Counted from the stretch's first letter, positions 52,784-62,304 are shown. The stretch: DNA of 64,000 nt from CBDATG01 sp965200145 (GCA_965200145.1 CBDATG010000003.1:682001-746000), one strand, 5' to 3'. Made by a program: numbers and translations. Notes: a model not told the origin generated them from the sequence alone.

Positions 52784-53781
52784 GCCACTGCGTCGCTTCC
52801 CGCGCCTTCGCCGGTCCTGCTGTTCGTTGCATGATCAGATGCGTCAGGCGATGAGGTTGCCTCGCGCCTCTTTGGCATTAGCAATGCGAATAAGAGCGCT
52901 GCCATGACCGCCCACTGGAGCGTTGCCACTGTCAGGTGTGCGACTCTGGCCCACTGAGCGAATCCCGTCCAGGGGTTGGCGGCGCCTAGAAGTATCTGCG
53001 CTGCCACGATCGTCACTGCTAGTAGGCCTAGCGTCCTGATGTGCTCCGCGCCTTGTGGTGCTTTAGTCGGTTTCATGGATAAGTGTGCTGCCACCAGAGA
53101 CGGCACCGCGGCGGCGAGTGCCAACACTCTGTGCGCCATGTGTATCCAAACGGCCTCGTATTGTGGGATCAACGGCCCACCGCAGAGCGGCCAGGAGGAG
53201 CAGATCGGTCCCGCGCCTTGCCACACAGCATAAGAGCCGGAGAGCAAAGCGACCAAGGTCAATCCTGCCGCCAGGGCGGACCATATGATCAATGCATTCG
53301 ATACGTTGCCTTCTCGACTCATATTGCGGGTGTAGAACGTCGCTACGGTGGCGTGCACCAGCAACAGGGCAACGGTTTCTGCGAGCATTAGGTGCAAGGT
53401 ACGCAGCGCGGGGCTGAGCTCGCTGAGCACTACAGCACCACCGATTGCGCCGGTTATCGTAATGCCTACGAGAGCGGCGGTCACCGTTGTTGGGACAGGT
53501 GCCTCGCGTCGATGCTTCACAAGCACGCGCAACGTGGCGCCGATCGCAGCCAATCCTACGATTACGCCTATCGTGCGGTGTGTGTACTCCATTAGCGCAT
53601 GAAACTCAAACGGTGGTATGAGCCGCCCGTAGCAGAGCGGCCAGTCTGGGCAACCGTCACCTGAGCCGGTAACGCGTACAGCACCACCCATCGTTATCTG
53701 AACCAGCACTCCGATAAGGGATGCTACGAGGAATCCGATGAAGACCCTGTCGTTCCAGATTGGATTGCTCGCGCCGTTCAT
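52780..53781 (-). CDS. ctaA: Heme A synthase (COX15/CtaA)
   Basis: 333 residues, eight membrane spans in two four-helix halves. Each half has its heme-ligand pattern: GCPDWPLCYGRLIPP with FHALMEYTHR, and CSSWPLCGGPLIPQ with WIHMAHR. It oxidises heme O to heme A, so the organism should have an aa3-type oxidase and respire oxygen. First gene of the overlapping ctaA-ctaB-hydrolase operon. The 134-bp gap upstream shows nothing recognisable. Confidence 0.95.
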   Translation of the reverse strand: MNGASNPIWNDRVFIGFLVASLIGVLVQITMGGAVRVTGSGDGCPDWPLCYGRLIPPFEFHALMEYTHRTIGVIVGLAAIGATLRVLVKHRREAPVPTTVTAALVGITITGAIGGAVVLSELSPALRTLHLMLAETVALLLVHATVATFYTRNMSREGNVSNALIIWSALAAGLTLVALLSGSYAVWQGAGPICSSWPLCGGPLIPQYEAVWIHMAHRVLALAAAVPSLVAAHLSMKPTKAPQGAEHIRTLGLLAVTIVAAQILLGAANPWTGFAQWARVAHLTVATLQWAVMAALLFALLMPKRREATSSPDASDHATNSRTGEGAGSDAVA

Positions 53782-53915
53782 TCGTGAGGTCTCCGGGTCT
53801 GTGGACTAACCTGGCCGCGATACGGGACGCTTTCTGCTCGAGTGTCGCGGGCGTTTCAGGTCGCGCTCAGCAGCTTCGCTTACGGGGTCCGTTTCGCGCC
53901 GCGTCCGCCTTTGAC

Positions 53916-54908
53916 CTAACCCGTTGCGACAGACGCAGGGGCGAACGGGCGGATCGCGATCAATGAGGCTGAGACGAGGATTCGATGGTCGTAGACACGG
54001 AACGGCCAGCATGTGACCAAGACTATCTGGGCATCGTTCGTGTCTGTCAGGCGCAGTTCGTCGCGATGCAACTGACGGGTGCCGGTGACGCGGTAGACGT
54101 ACTCAGCGTCGTCGGTTTCAATGAATATATCGACCGGGTCGAACCGTATCAGTTCCGCTATCTTCGGCAAGTGTCGGAAAATGTCGCCCTCGTTGGAGAT
54201 GAAGTTGTCAAGATGCCCGAAGTACCAACCGAGCCTGGCTTCACCCGGGTTGGCCGTGCTCGGGATGTGTCCGACGACTCGATTCGGAGTGCTCCACTGG
54301 CGTGTATCACCCAGATCACGTAACTCCAGCTCGTCAACTGTGGCATCTAGGTTTATCGCCGGTATACGCATTCGGCGGCCTTCTGTGTTACCAGCCCCTG
54401 TGAGCGTCGAGATGGAAGTGTCGGCCGGATCGACGGGGATGAAACCATCTGGCAGTTGCGGACCGCCGAATGGCAGGTTGCCAGCCCATTGCGGTTGCGA
54501 CCAGTATCGGGGGTTTATGCTCCCGCCGGGATGCAGAGATGCGAACTGCTCCGGCGAGACGATCGCAGTTGCAACGTCAGATGGTCGCTCTGATGCAATG
54601 TCTTCGTCGGTCAATGCCTCAGCGCGAGCGATACGGGTGACTCCACCAGATGTCCTCGGTTCTGATTCGTCTGTCGCTCTTGCCGAAATCGGAACGACTT
54701 CTGGAGCGACTACAGAGTCTGGCCGCGGTGCGGTCTTGCCAGTCAGCAACACCTTCGTCTCCTGAGACAGCTCTAAATTGAATTGATCAGCATCTGATCC
54801 CGACCGCATGTAGAGCACGAGGTAGTAGGTCGACACTGCGATGAGTGCGACTCCAACAAAGGACGCGGCGATCCCGCCGATCCTGACAAGTCGTCCGAAG
54901 CGCGTCAT
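53916..54908 (-). CDS. Sortase (class not certain)
   Basis: 330 residues. N-terminal membrane helix (about 11-33), a long Pro/Ser-rich stalk (about 55-175) and a C-terminal sortase barrel with catalytic His232 (YFGHLDNF), Cys300 (LVTCWPF) and Arg309 (DHRILV). It cleaves a C-terminal sorting motif and joins the protein to another molecule at the cell surface. The LRR protein at 20001-23150, with LPEAGG, is the only candidate substrate in the window. Confidence 0.9.
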   Translation of the reverse strand: MTRFGRLVRIGGIAASFVGVALIAVSTYYLVLYMRSGSDADQFNLELSQETKVLLTGKTAPRPDSVVAPEVVPISARATDESEPRTSGGVTRIARAEALTDEDIASERPSDVATAIVSPEQFASLHPGGSINPRYWSQPQWAGNLPFGGPQLPDGFIPVDPADTSISTLTGAGNTEGRRMRIPAINLDATVDELELRDLGDTRQWSTPNRVVGHIPSTANPGEARLGWYFGHLDNFISNEGDIFRHLPKIAELIRFDPVDIFIETDDAEYVYRVTGTRQLHRDELRLTDTNDAQIVLVTCWPFRVYDHRILVSASLIAIRPFAPASVATG

Positions 54909-54977
54909 TTCAGAGCCTCGGAGCTCATACGTTGCACCGGGTCGTCAAGCTGATGGAGACCTTCCGGCGTTGCAACG

Positions 54978-55178
54978 TTATCTTCCCCGTGGTCCCTCGA
55001 AGAGCGGCTCGTTAATGTGTACCTCACCGTTGCGAATCTTGATGTTGAACTCGCACTCTGGTGATGCTGTGCAGACCCAAGCCTTGTAGTGGACGGCTGC
55101 GCCGCCGCCGCCGAAGTCCGACAACGGCACTAACACACCGTTTTCACATGCCAAACATTCCGGCCATGCAGTGATCAT
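54978..55178 (-). CDS. Small Cys-containing protein, possible zinc ribbon
   Basis: 66 residues from the ATG at 55178, with AGGAAG about 7 bases upstream. CLAC (about 8-11) and CTASPEC (about 36-42) form two Cys pairs like a zinc ribbon. Downstream strand pattern FNIKIRNGEVHI. Same strand as the sortase, 69 bp before it. Unknown function. Confidence 0.6.
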   Translation of the reverse strand: MITAWPECLACENGVLVPLSDFGGGGAAVHYKAWVCTASPECEFNIKIRNGEVHINEPLFEGPRGR

Positions 55179-55367
55179 TTCCAACTTCCTGTCCCTCCGC
55201 CGATGGCGCTATGTCGTTCCACACCCTCGCCTCGAGTGATTCGCGGTTGCGTTAACCGTTGACCACGCGAAGCTCAAGAGTTCATACAGAGTCTAACACG
55301 CGCTTACGCTCGCGCGCAAAGAGTTAATGCGTATTGTACAGTTCCGCGTCCAATATGCCATAGAATC

Positions 55368-56459
55368 ATGATTGATGTGATTCTAGGGATTGAGACATCT
55401 TGCGATGAAACTGCCGCTGGCATAGTCGACGCCAACGGGCGCCTGCGCGCCAACGTCGTCGCGAGTCAGGCCGAGATACACTCCGAGTACGGCGGCATCG
55501 TGCCAGAGGTGGCATCGCGCCAGCACATAAGAGACATCGCCTCGGTGGTCGATACCGCGTTGCGAGATGCAGAATGCGGTTGGGACGACATCGACGTGGT
55601 CGCAGCGACTAACGGACCCGGTCTGGCCGGCTCGTTGCTCGTAGGGGTGAACTTCGCCAAGGGAGCCGCCGCCGCAAGCGGATTGCCATTCATCACCGTC
55701 AATCACCTGGTCGGCCATGTCATGGCCGCATTCATCGATTTGCGGGATGCAGCTAGTGATGGCGGACCATCGGCGCGCGTCGATGCACGGGACGATGTGC
55801 GCGCCAGCTCACGGTACATGGCATTGATCGTGTCGGGGGGGCATACCGAGCTTGTCGTTATGGAAGGCAGCTTGGATGCGGGCTTTGAGTTCCGCCTGAT
55901 CGGTGAGACGCGGGATGATGCCGCTGGAGAGGCGTTCGACAAGGCCGCACGCACTCTAGGGTTAGGTTATCCTGGCGGTCCTGCCATTCAGGCGGCGGCA
56001 GAGGTAGCTGAGGATGGTCACGGTATCAGGTTGCCACGCGCTTGGCTCGGCGGCGGATCGGAGTTCTCGTTCAGCGGGTTGAAGACCGCGGTCATCGAGG
56101 TGGCTAGAGCTCATGGCATCGACGGATCTGACCCGGATGCTTGCGCTGAGAAACGGAGTTTGGTATCAGCGATTGCGCGTGAGTTCCAGGCTTCTGTCGT
56201 TGATGTGTTGGTGACGAAGACGATCAGCGCGGCGCTCGATCACGATTGCGAGGGGATAGTTCTGGTAGGCGGTGTGGCTGCCAATCGTCCGTTGCGGGAA
56301 CGACTCATAGCCGACTCGCCGCTCCCAGTGCTGGTCCCGCCGATCACGCTGTGCACTGACAACGGCGCGATGATCGCGATGGCCGGGAGGCAGAAGCTTA
56401 TCGGCGGTGTGAATTCGGAGTTCGATGCCGATGTGATCCCGTCACTGCGGATCGGATGA
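55368..56459 (+). CDS. tsaD: tRNA N6-threonylcarbamoyladenosine transferase subunit TsaD
   Basis: 363 residues, full length. GIETSCDETA at the start, the metal-binding NHLVGHVMA (HxxxH), IVSGGHTELV and GVAANRPLRE identify the Kae1/Qri7/TsaD family. It makes the t6A37 modification of ANN-decoding tRNAs with TsaB and TsaE, not seen here. Divergent from the 54978 gene. Confidence 0.97.
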   Translation: MIDVILGIETSCDETAAGIVDANGRLRANVVASQAEIHSEYGGIVPEVASRQHIRDIASVVDTALRDAECGWDDIDVVAATNGPGLAGSLLVGVNFAKGAAAASGLPFITVNHLVGHVMAAFIDLRDAASDGGPSARVDARDDVRASSRYMALIVSGGHTELVVMEGSLDAGFEFRLIGETRDDAAGEAFDKAARTLGLGYPGGPAIQAAAEVAEDGHGIRLPRAWLGGGSEFSFSGLKTAVIEVARAHGIDGSDPDACAEKRSLVSAIAREFQASVVDVLVTKTISAALDHDCEGIVLVGGVAANRPLRERLIADSPLPVLVPPITLCTDNGAMIAMAGRQKLIGGVNSEFDADVIPSLRIG

Positions 56460-56471
56460 GATTTGCGGGTG

Positions 56472-57362
56472 TTACGAGTCGCTTGAGCGAGCCGCCGAGT
56501 CCCGAGATGCTTGGATGACCTTTCCTCCGAAGGTTTCCGCGTTATCGAGTTCATCGCTGGAGATTCTGGCATCGATCTTGTCGCCGTTGCGACCGACTAC
56601 GCTGAATATCAGATGCAGCGGCGATACCAAGGTCGTGAAGAGCATGATTATCGTTGACAGCCCGACTAGTCCGGGGAATACGAGTCGGATCCATCCGCCG
56701 CCATCTAGTATCTGCCATATCGCGATGGTTGCGGCTACCCCTACAGCGGTCCAGATCCAACCGCGGATGCCTCGTTGCGTCCGGTCGATGCGCGCACCCG
56801 TCACCTCATCGATCGACATCGATGCCCACAGGGTTGGCGAATCTGAGTTGCCGTGCATGATGACTCGGCGGTCGGTCAGCATAATTTCGCCGTTGGTCGT
56901 CTCCAACCTCGCCAGATCTGTCTCCACCTGGTCTGTGCTGACTGGCGACTCCGGTCTATCAGGCGTTGCTTCAGCTACATCCTCAGCCTCAACATCGGTG
57001 TCTGTCGGCAAGTCGTCTGCTGACGTTTCGGTAGCCGCCGGATCGGCGTGAGCCGGCCAATCGGCTGGGCATGTGCAATACGGACGGCGTTGACTGGAAT
57101 CCTCGTCAGTGATCGGTTCTGCTACATCTTGGGGCTCGTCGTCGGCATCTGTCAAAAAGTCGTCCGCTAATGTTTCAGGGTCCGCCAGATCGGAGTACGT
57201 GGGCCGATCGACTTGGCATGTGCAGTAAGTACTGTGTCGACTCGCCGTCTGCGAAGACGCGTCAACTGCTGTGGTTACGATGTCTTCGACTGATTCCGGC
57301 CGTTCGGAACAGGTGCAGAATCGGCCGATCTCCGACTGCGTGGACGCTTCACTCAACTTCAT
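56472..57362 (-). CDS. Membrane protein with three CTC motifs and PH-like domain
   Basis: 296 residues, not recognised as a whole. The N-terminus has CTC at 16-18, 47-49 and 96-98; residues 46-82 and 95-131 are an internal repeat (YCTC-x2-D-x-P ... DVAE, period 49). A domain at about 150-200 (GEIMLTDRRVIMHG) resembles bacterial PH-like domains. Two membrane spans (about 205-255) and a polar tail follow. The CxC motifs could bind metal. Not in an evident operon; convergent to tsaD. Confidence 0.6.
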   Translation of the reverse strand: MKLSEASTQSEIGRFCTCSERPESVEDIVTTAVDASSQTASRHSTYCTCQVDRPTYSDLADPETLADDFLTDADDEPQDVAEPITDEDSSQRRPYCTCPADWPAHADPAATETSADDLPTDTDVEAEDVAEATPDRPESPVSTDQVETDLARLETTNGEIMLTDRRVIMHGNSDSPTLWASMSIDEVTGARIDRTQRGIRGWIWTAVGVAATIAIWQILDGGGWIRLVFPGLVGLSTIIMLFTTLVSPLHLIFSVVGRNGDKIDARISSDELDNAETFGGKVIQASRDSAARSSDS

Positions 57363-57538
57363 TGCCGGTTGCTGTCGTTGCTTGCTGATGCGGATGCTGT
57401 GGATTCAACGTCTTGACGACCGGCGCGTTGTGCTGGGAGTCAACTGCCCTAACTGACTCTATAACGGCGCGCCGAATCAGATATTGACGCACGATAGAGT
57501 GAGCGAGGCTTCCGACTTGCGATGCGTTAGGCGGCGAG

Positions 57539-58801
57539 TCAACGGCGTCGGGACAACGCGGAACGTTCTGTCGGAAGTGCAGGTTGCCGAGTGGGACGAG
57601 GGCGTAGCAACATCGACCTGTAGAGATGGATTGCGCCCTGCTGATTCCTTGCGCCACGGTCGGCGATGCTGCTGAACCCGCGTGATGCCAGGAAGTGCAG
57701 CGATTCGCGAAGCAGCGAGTTCGATCCCATGCTGGGATGCGACTCGTAGAGGGCGACTGCATGGGTGTATAACACCCTGTCTCCGCCGCGCTTTGCCCAA
57801 GCGGCGACGAACGGCAGCAGGACGTTTACCACGATCTCTCGAGCTCTGGCCTGCCCGACCCCGGATCCCGCTGGCGCGATGGCACGCCAGATGTCAGCGC
57901 AGGTCTTGGCTGACCGAACAGTTTCAAGTGCGTGCGTCAACGGACCTCCGCTCGCGTACCAAGCAGCCGCCAACACGGCAGCGGCCTTAACCCGGCGTTC
58001 AGGTCGGTTGGCTGGCATCCCGGATGCGTGGTTCCAATTGGGCACGCTTCCCGCTAGCAGTGGCGCAGATGCGAAGTTGGGCGCATCGCCGAATCCTGCG
58101 CCCCATCTAAGCAGCTGCTCGGCGACGTCTCCCGGGCTGGTCGCGTTACAGTCGTTCGCGATCATCTCGCGCTTCAGGTAGTGCCATGGGACGCGTCTTG
58201 CGAGTGTCCTGAATTGCCATCTGTTGCGCGAGTAACCGAGCGCCTCGAAGACCCCGAGCTGCACGGCCAGGTCGCCGCCGAAGGAATCGATCTCGGTGTT
58301 GAACATCGATATCTTCTCGGCGAGCCACTCATCGCCCGCTGTCCGTATCATCCTCGCCGATACGGTATCCCCGTTGCCATCAGACTCTTTAGCACTGCGC
58401 TCGCAAGCTGCGCTGGCCGCGTCGCGTCGATTCGCTGCGAGCCTCTGATGCAGTGTTGACAGCCCGATCTGTGGCACCGGTAGACCAGCGGCATTCATCA
58501 CTTTGCCGCGTCCGTCGGTGGCGGACCAGACACCGTGTAGCTTCACGCCGCAATACTTGTCGTCCGTATCGTGTCCGTGTGCGTACCACTCGCGCGATCT
58601 GACATGTATCTCGACATCGCCGATGATCTCAGAGCCGTCGTCCCGCTCCACTACCGCCTGCCTGAAGTCCGGACCGTATGAACCGCCAGGCATCCCGGAG
58701 TAGAGTACGCGGTAGCGGGTCCCGTCAGCACCTGCGACGCGCGCCTTGGTGCCGTCCGCGAGCCGCCAAGCGTGGTGCAACATCGTCTCCGGCAGGCACA
58801 T
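57539..58801 (-). CDS. DUF2851 family protein
   Basis: 420 residues from ATG 58801 (ATG 58837 is possible). It has the DUF2851 layout: PETMLHHAWRL, YGPDFRQAVVERDDG, GDVEIHVRSREWYAHGHD and KYCGVKLHGVW, the last part recalling PD-(D/E)xK nucleases (PDF ... DVEIHV). Function unknown. It is divergent from the dehydratase at 58903. Downstream gap 57363-57538 shows nothing recognised. Confidence 0.8.
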   Translation of the reverse strand: MCLPETMLHHAWRLADGTKARVAGADGTRYRVLYSGMPGGSYGPDFRQAVVERDDGSEIIGDVEIHVRSREWYAHGHDTDDKYCGVKLHGVWSATDGRGKVMNAAGLPVPQIGLSTLHQRLAANRRDAASAACERSAKESDGNGDTVSARMIRTAGDEWLAEKISMFNTEIDSFGGDLAVQLGVFEALGYSRNRWQFRTLARRVPWHYLKREMIANDCNATSPGDVAEQLLRWGAGFGDAPNFASAPLLAGSVPNWNHASGMPANRPERRVKAAAVLAAAWYASGGPLTHALETVRSAKTCADIWRAIAPAGSGVGQARAREIVVNVLLPFVAAWAKRGGDRVLYTHAVALYESHPSMGSNSLLRESLHFLASRGFSSIADRGARNQQGAIHLYRSMLLRPRPTRQPALPTERSALSRRR

Positions 58802-58902
58802 CCTACCAGCATCCCTTCCTTTTGTTCCCCCTCGCATCTTCCGAAGTATACTACGAACACCGCGCCTTGACCTGCCTATTGCAAACGGACGACAATATCA
58901 CC

Positions 58903-60060
58903 ATGCCAGCAATAACCGACGTACAGTTTCACCGCTTCTCGGCTCAGCATCACAACGCTGAGCGCAATTGGTTGCTGGTCCAACTCAACACGGACCAGCC
59001 GGGACTGTACGGCATAGGGGACGCGAGTCCCATGGAGGCCGACGAAGCAGTGATGATGCTGGTGCGGCACCTGGTTGATCGCTGGGTCATTGGACGCGAC
59101 CCCGTTGAGTCCGAGGCTGTGTGGACAGACATGTATCACAACTCGCCGGGGAAACGCGGACGGCTCGCGATGACAGCCATCAGCGGCATCGACATCGCGC
59201 TCTGGGACCTCAAGGGTAAAGTGCTCGGCCGCCCAGTGCATCAGCTGCTCGGAGGTTCGCAGCGGCGCAAAATCCGCGTGTACGCGAACGGTTGGTACAC
59301 CAACCCCGGCTCACCGCGACAGAATGCCGACGAAGCCCGCGCTGTGATCGACATGGGCTACACAGCACTCAAGTTTGATCCATTCGCGCAGACGAACTAC
59401 TACAAGATATCGGAAGCCGAGCTGGCGATTGCCGAGGCCAGGGTCGCATCAGTGCGCGCTGTCGTTGGTCCGAACGTCGAGATCCTGCTGGAGGCACATG
59501 CCAAGTTTGACGTGATGAATGCGATCAAGATAGGTAAGCGCATGGAACCTTATCGCTGCTTGTTCTATGAGGAGCCCGTCTCTGAGGAGCGCATCGCCGA
59601 GTTGCGTGAGGTGCGCGATCGCGTCGACATACCGATAGCGACAGGCGAGCGTCTCTACTCAAAGTTCCCGTTCGCGGAAATCGTTGAGTCTCATGCGGCA
59701 GATGTGCTGCAACCAGATATCGCCAACGCTGGCGGATTGACCGAGCTGAAGAAGATCGCAGCCATAGCCGAGGCCAAACACATCACCATGGCACCGCACA
59801 ACGTTTGCTCCCCAGTGGGTGCGATCGCCGAGATGCACCTCGACGCGTCTATTGTGAACTTCGAGATTCAGGAGTATCACGCCGAGTTCTACTCGCCCTG
59901 GTACTTCGATGTCTGCCCTGGCTTCCCGCGCCAATCAGATGGACACATCACACTGACGGACGCACCAGGACTAGGGATCGAACTGGATCTGGAAGCCATC
60001 GCGGCACATCCGCCACTGACCAAAACGACATCATCAGGACACTCCAACCGCCGCATTTGA
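58903..60060 (+). CDS. Sugar-acid dehydratase of the enolase superfamily (DgoD-like)
   Basis: 385 residues from the ATG at 58903; the open frame back to 58678 is antisense to DUF2851. Barrel motifs are LLEAHAKFD (Glu-x-His, as in galactonate dehydratase), FYEEPV, ATGERLYS and APHNVCSP. It is close to D-galactonate / mannonate dehydratases, forming a 2-keto-3-deoxy acid. The HpcH/HpaI aldolase at 60201 is the logical next step, so the pair may degrade a sugar acid. Confidence 0.88.
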   Translation: MPAITDVQFHRFSAQHHNAERNWLLVQLNTDQPGLYGIGDASPMEADEAVMMLVRHLVDRWVIGRDPVESEAVWTDMYHNSPGKRGRLAMTAISGIDIALWDLKGKVLGRPVHQLLGGSQRRKIRVYANGWYTNPGSPRQNADEARAVIDMGYTALKFDPFAQTNYYKISEAELAIAEARVASVRAVVGPNVEILLEAHAKFDVMNAIKIGKRMEPYRCLFYEEPVSEERIAELREVRDRVDIPIATGERLYSKFPFAEIVESHAADVLQPDIANAGGLTELKKIAAIAEAKHITMAPHNVCSPVGAIAEMHLDASIVNFEIQEYHAEFYSPWYFDVCPGFPRQSDGHITLTDAPGLGIELDLEAIAAHPPLTKTTSSGHSNRRI

Positions 60061-60062
60061 TG

Positions 60063-60096
60063 GATTAACAAGGATAGGCAGGATGCGCAGGATAAG
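60063..60096. repeat. Dispersed repeat, copy 13
   Basis: GATTAACAAGGATAGGCAGG followed by ATGCGCAGGATAA. Left member of an inverted pair with 60149-60183 between dehydratase and aldolase genes. Confidence 0.8.
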
Positions 60097-60148
60097 GTTA
60101 AGACTCGGAGTGCATTCGTCAACCGCGCGTGTTAACCTGAATCCAAAC

Positions 60149-60183
60149 CGCCTATCCTGCATATCCTGTACATCCCTGTTAAA
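60149..60183. repeat. Dispersed repeat, copy 14, reversed
   Basis: CCGCCTATCCTGCATATCCT then GTACATCCCTGTTAAA. Right member of the inverted pair; the arms could form a large stem across 120 bp. Confidence 0.8.
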
Positions 60184-60200
60184 CACCTGAGGAGGGACAC

Positions 60201-60944
60201 ATGATTGAGAACACTATCCTTAAAGCCAATCGCGAGGGGCGACACGCCACGGTGTTCGCTCTGCCGTTTCCTAGCAGTCAGTTGATAGAGCTAGCAGCGC
60301 ACATTGGATTTGATGCCATTTCCATTGACGGAGAGCACGGCGCTTACTCTGTAGAGGCGGTGGATGACATCTGCCGGCTCTCCAACGCGCTGGGCATGTC
60401 GGTGACGGCTCGGGTGCCAAACATCGCCGCCTATTGGGTCAACCTCTATCTCGACCGTGGCATCCAAGGCGTCACTGGCCCGCATGTCGAGACTGGTGCT
60501 GAGGCACAGGCTCTGGCGGACGCGTGCTTGTTCCCGGAGGCAGGATGGCGTTCATGGGGCGGTGGCCGAGGCACGGAGTTTGGAGATGCCGAGCGAATCG
60601 CCGAGTACGGCGGTCAGCGCGCATACATGAAGTGGGCGAACGACAACATGTTGGTCATGGCGCAGATCGAGTCGAAGAAGGCATGGGACAACCTCGACGA
60701 CATCCTAGCTGTACCGGGCTTGACGGGAGTCGCCGGCGGTCCCAACGACTTCGCGGCATCAATGGGATTGGCAGGTCAACCGAACCATCCCGACAGGGTA
60801 GCAGCAACGGCCGACATAGAGGCGCGCGCCAAGGCGGCTGGAAAGTCCATAGGCGCGACGACGTTCGGTCTAGGCTTGCGTGAGCTGATGCTTGACACCG
60901 CTCGCGAGTGGGTGAAGGCGCACGGGAACAAGCCACTGGATTAG
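60201..60944 (+). CDS. HpcH/HpaI family aldolase
   Basis: 247 residues, class II pyruvate aldolase. The metal ligands lie in VMAQIESKKA (Glu) and GGPNDFAASMG (Asp); IDGEHGAYS holds the active-site His. GAGGAGGGAC precedes the ATG. It splits 2-keto-3-deoxy or 4-hydroxy-2-keto acids into pyruvate and an aldehyde, fitting the adjacent dehydratase. Confidence 0.9.
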   Translation: MIENTILKANREGRHATVFALPFPSSQLIELAAHIGFDAISIDGEHGAYSVEAVDDICRLSNALGMSVTARVPNIAAYWVNLYLDRGIQGVTGPHVETGAEAQALADACLFPEAGWRSWGGGRGTEFGDAERIAEYGGQRAYMKWANDNMLVMAQIESKKAWDNLDDILAVPGLTGVAGGPNDFAASMGLAGQPNHPDRVAATADIEARAKAAGKSIGATTFGLGLRELMLDTAREWVKAHGNKPLD

Positions 60945-60973
60945 CCCGGCGGCCGACACCTAGGGCCGTTATT

Positions 60974-62146
60974 TCAGACCAGTATCTCGTTTAACCGCTG
61001 ACGTGCCGTTGCACAGTACTCCGACGATATATCTACGCCCAGATATCGCCTACCGTGCTTCTTCGCGCTTACGGCAGTCGTGCCTGCGCCTACGAACGGG
61101 TCCAGGACTGTGGCACCTTGGAAGCTGAACAGCTTGATGACGCGGGTGGCAAGCTCTTCCGGAAACATGGCAGGATGCTTGTAGTCCGCCATGTTTCGCT
61201 CCGGGGCAATGCTCCACTTGGCATTGACCCATGACTTGAACTCTTCAGCATCGATGTCAGCATCCTCCGCCTTCCCTGACATCTTCAGAGTTGCCTTGCA
61301 GAACACCTCTATGAACTCCCATGTGTACTTCAGGTATGGGCTGCTCGGGCTCTTCCAACTGCCCCAGGCGGTGTACTTGCAGTTGTAGTTGTTTTTCTCC
61401 CAAAGTATCTCGCCCTTCCAGATCAGCTTGCGGCGCAGGAAGTGATTGCTGATGATGTGATGGCTCGGGATGTAGTCCGAAAAGAGCGGCTGCACATTCA
61501 CCGCGATTCTGCCGCCTGGCTTCAGCACCCGGATGCACTGGTCGAAGATGGCGAAGAGCTCGGCGAAGTAGTCTTCCCATGCGTAATCGTCGGGCGACGC
61601 GCCGTACTCAAGCCCGAAGTTGTACGGCGGAGATGTGAACACTAAGTCGATGCAATTGTCCGGCAGCTGCGCCAGTACTTCCACGCTGTCGCCTTGGATG
61701 ATGCGATTGGTGAACTCGTCGGGCAACGGATTCACATGCGCCGAAAATCCCGCATCGTTGGCGTAGTAGTGTCTGCCCCGCCTAAGCTCCTTGGCGGCAC
61801 GGCCCTGCACCTTGCGCTCGCGGTTGTAACCCACGTAGTTGCGCTTGCCGCCGTACAGCCCGAAGCTGCGGACGGAGAGGATTGCACGCATCGACTCGGT
61901 GAGCGGGTCGTTGTGCAACCAGTTGCGTTCGGAGCCGCTCAGTATTTCGGCAACCGTCCGTTGCGCCTCCTCAACATCAAGCCGGTTTAGATAGACCGTG
62001 ATACCAGAATCGCTTAGATCCAGGAAGATGTCATCCGGCGGGAAACGTCTGTTGAACTGCTCAACCAGATCTAGGTCGTCGCCGCGGCTTCCACCCGCGT
62101 ATGGCACATCTAACGTCTTATACTCGGAGCGGTCAGCTAGCGGCAT
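60974..62146 (-). CDS. Beta-class DNA methyltransferase, m4C-type motif
   Basis: 390 residues. Motif IV is DLVFTSPPYNFG, the SPPY form usual for N4-cytosine methylation, and motif I DPFVGAGTTAVSAKKHG lies near the C-terminus (beta class). The first 150 residues are an unassigned N-terminal extension. GGAGGG lies about 12 bases before the ATG. No nuclease gene is beside it, so it may be an orphan modifier. Confidence 0.87.
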   Translation of the reverse strand: MPLADRSEYKTLDVPYAGGSRGDDLDLVEQFNRRFPPDDIFLDLSDSGITVYLNRLDVEEAQRTVAEILSGSERNWLHNDPLTESMRAILSVRSFGLYGGKRNYVGYNRERKVQGRAAKELRRGRHYYANDAGFSAHVNPLPDEFTNRIIQGDSVEVLAQLPDNCIDLVFTSPPYNFGLEYGASPDDYAWEDYFAELFAIFDQCIRVLKPGGRIAVNVQPLFSDYIPSHHIISNHFLRRKLIWKGEILWEKNNYNCKYTAWGSWKSPSSPYLKYTWEFIEVFCKATLKMSGKAEDADIDAEEFKSWVNAKWSIAPERNMADYKHPAMFPEELATRVIKLFSFQGATVLDPFVGAGTTAVSAKKHGRRYLGVDISSEYCATARQRLNEILV

Positions 62147-62304
62147 GGGAGTCGGAAACCCTCCAAGTTACACGGTTAGTGCGTTACGAACGTTCCGCGA
62201 AGATAACATGTCGGCCCTATCCTGTCAAGCTGTACGTTGTTTAACTCTTCCCGAACGGCAACCGACTTGTTCCTGAGACACTGACGGTTTGAGCGCGACC
62301 AGAC

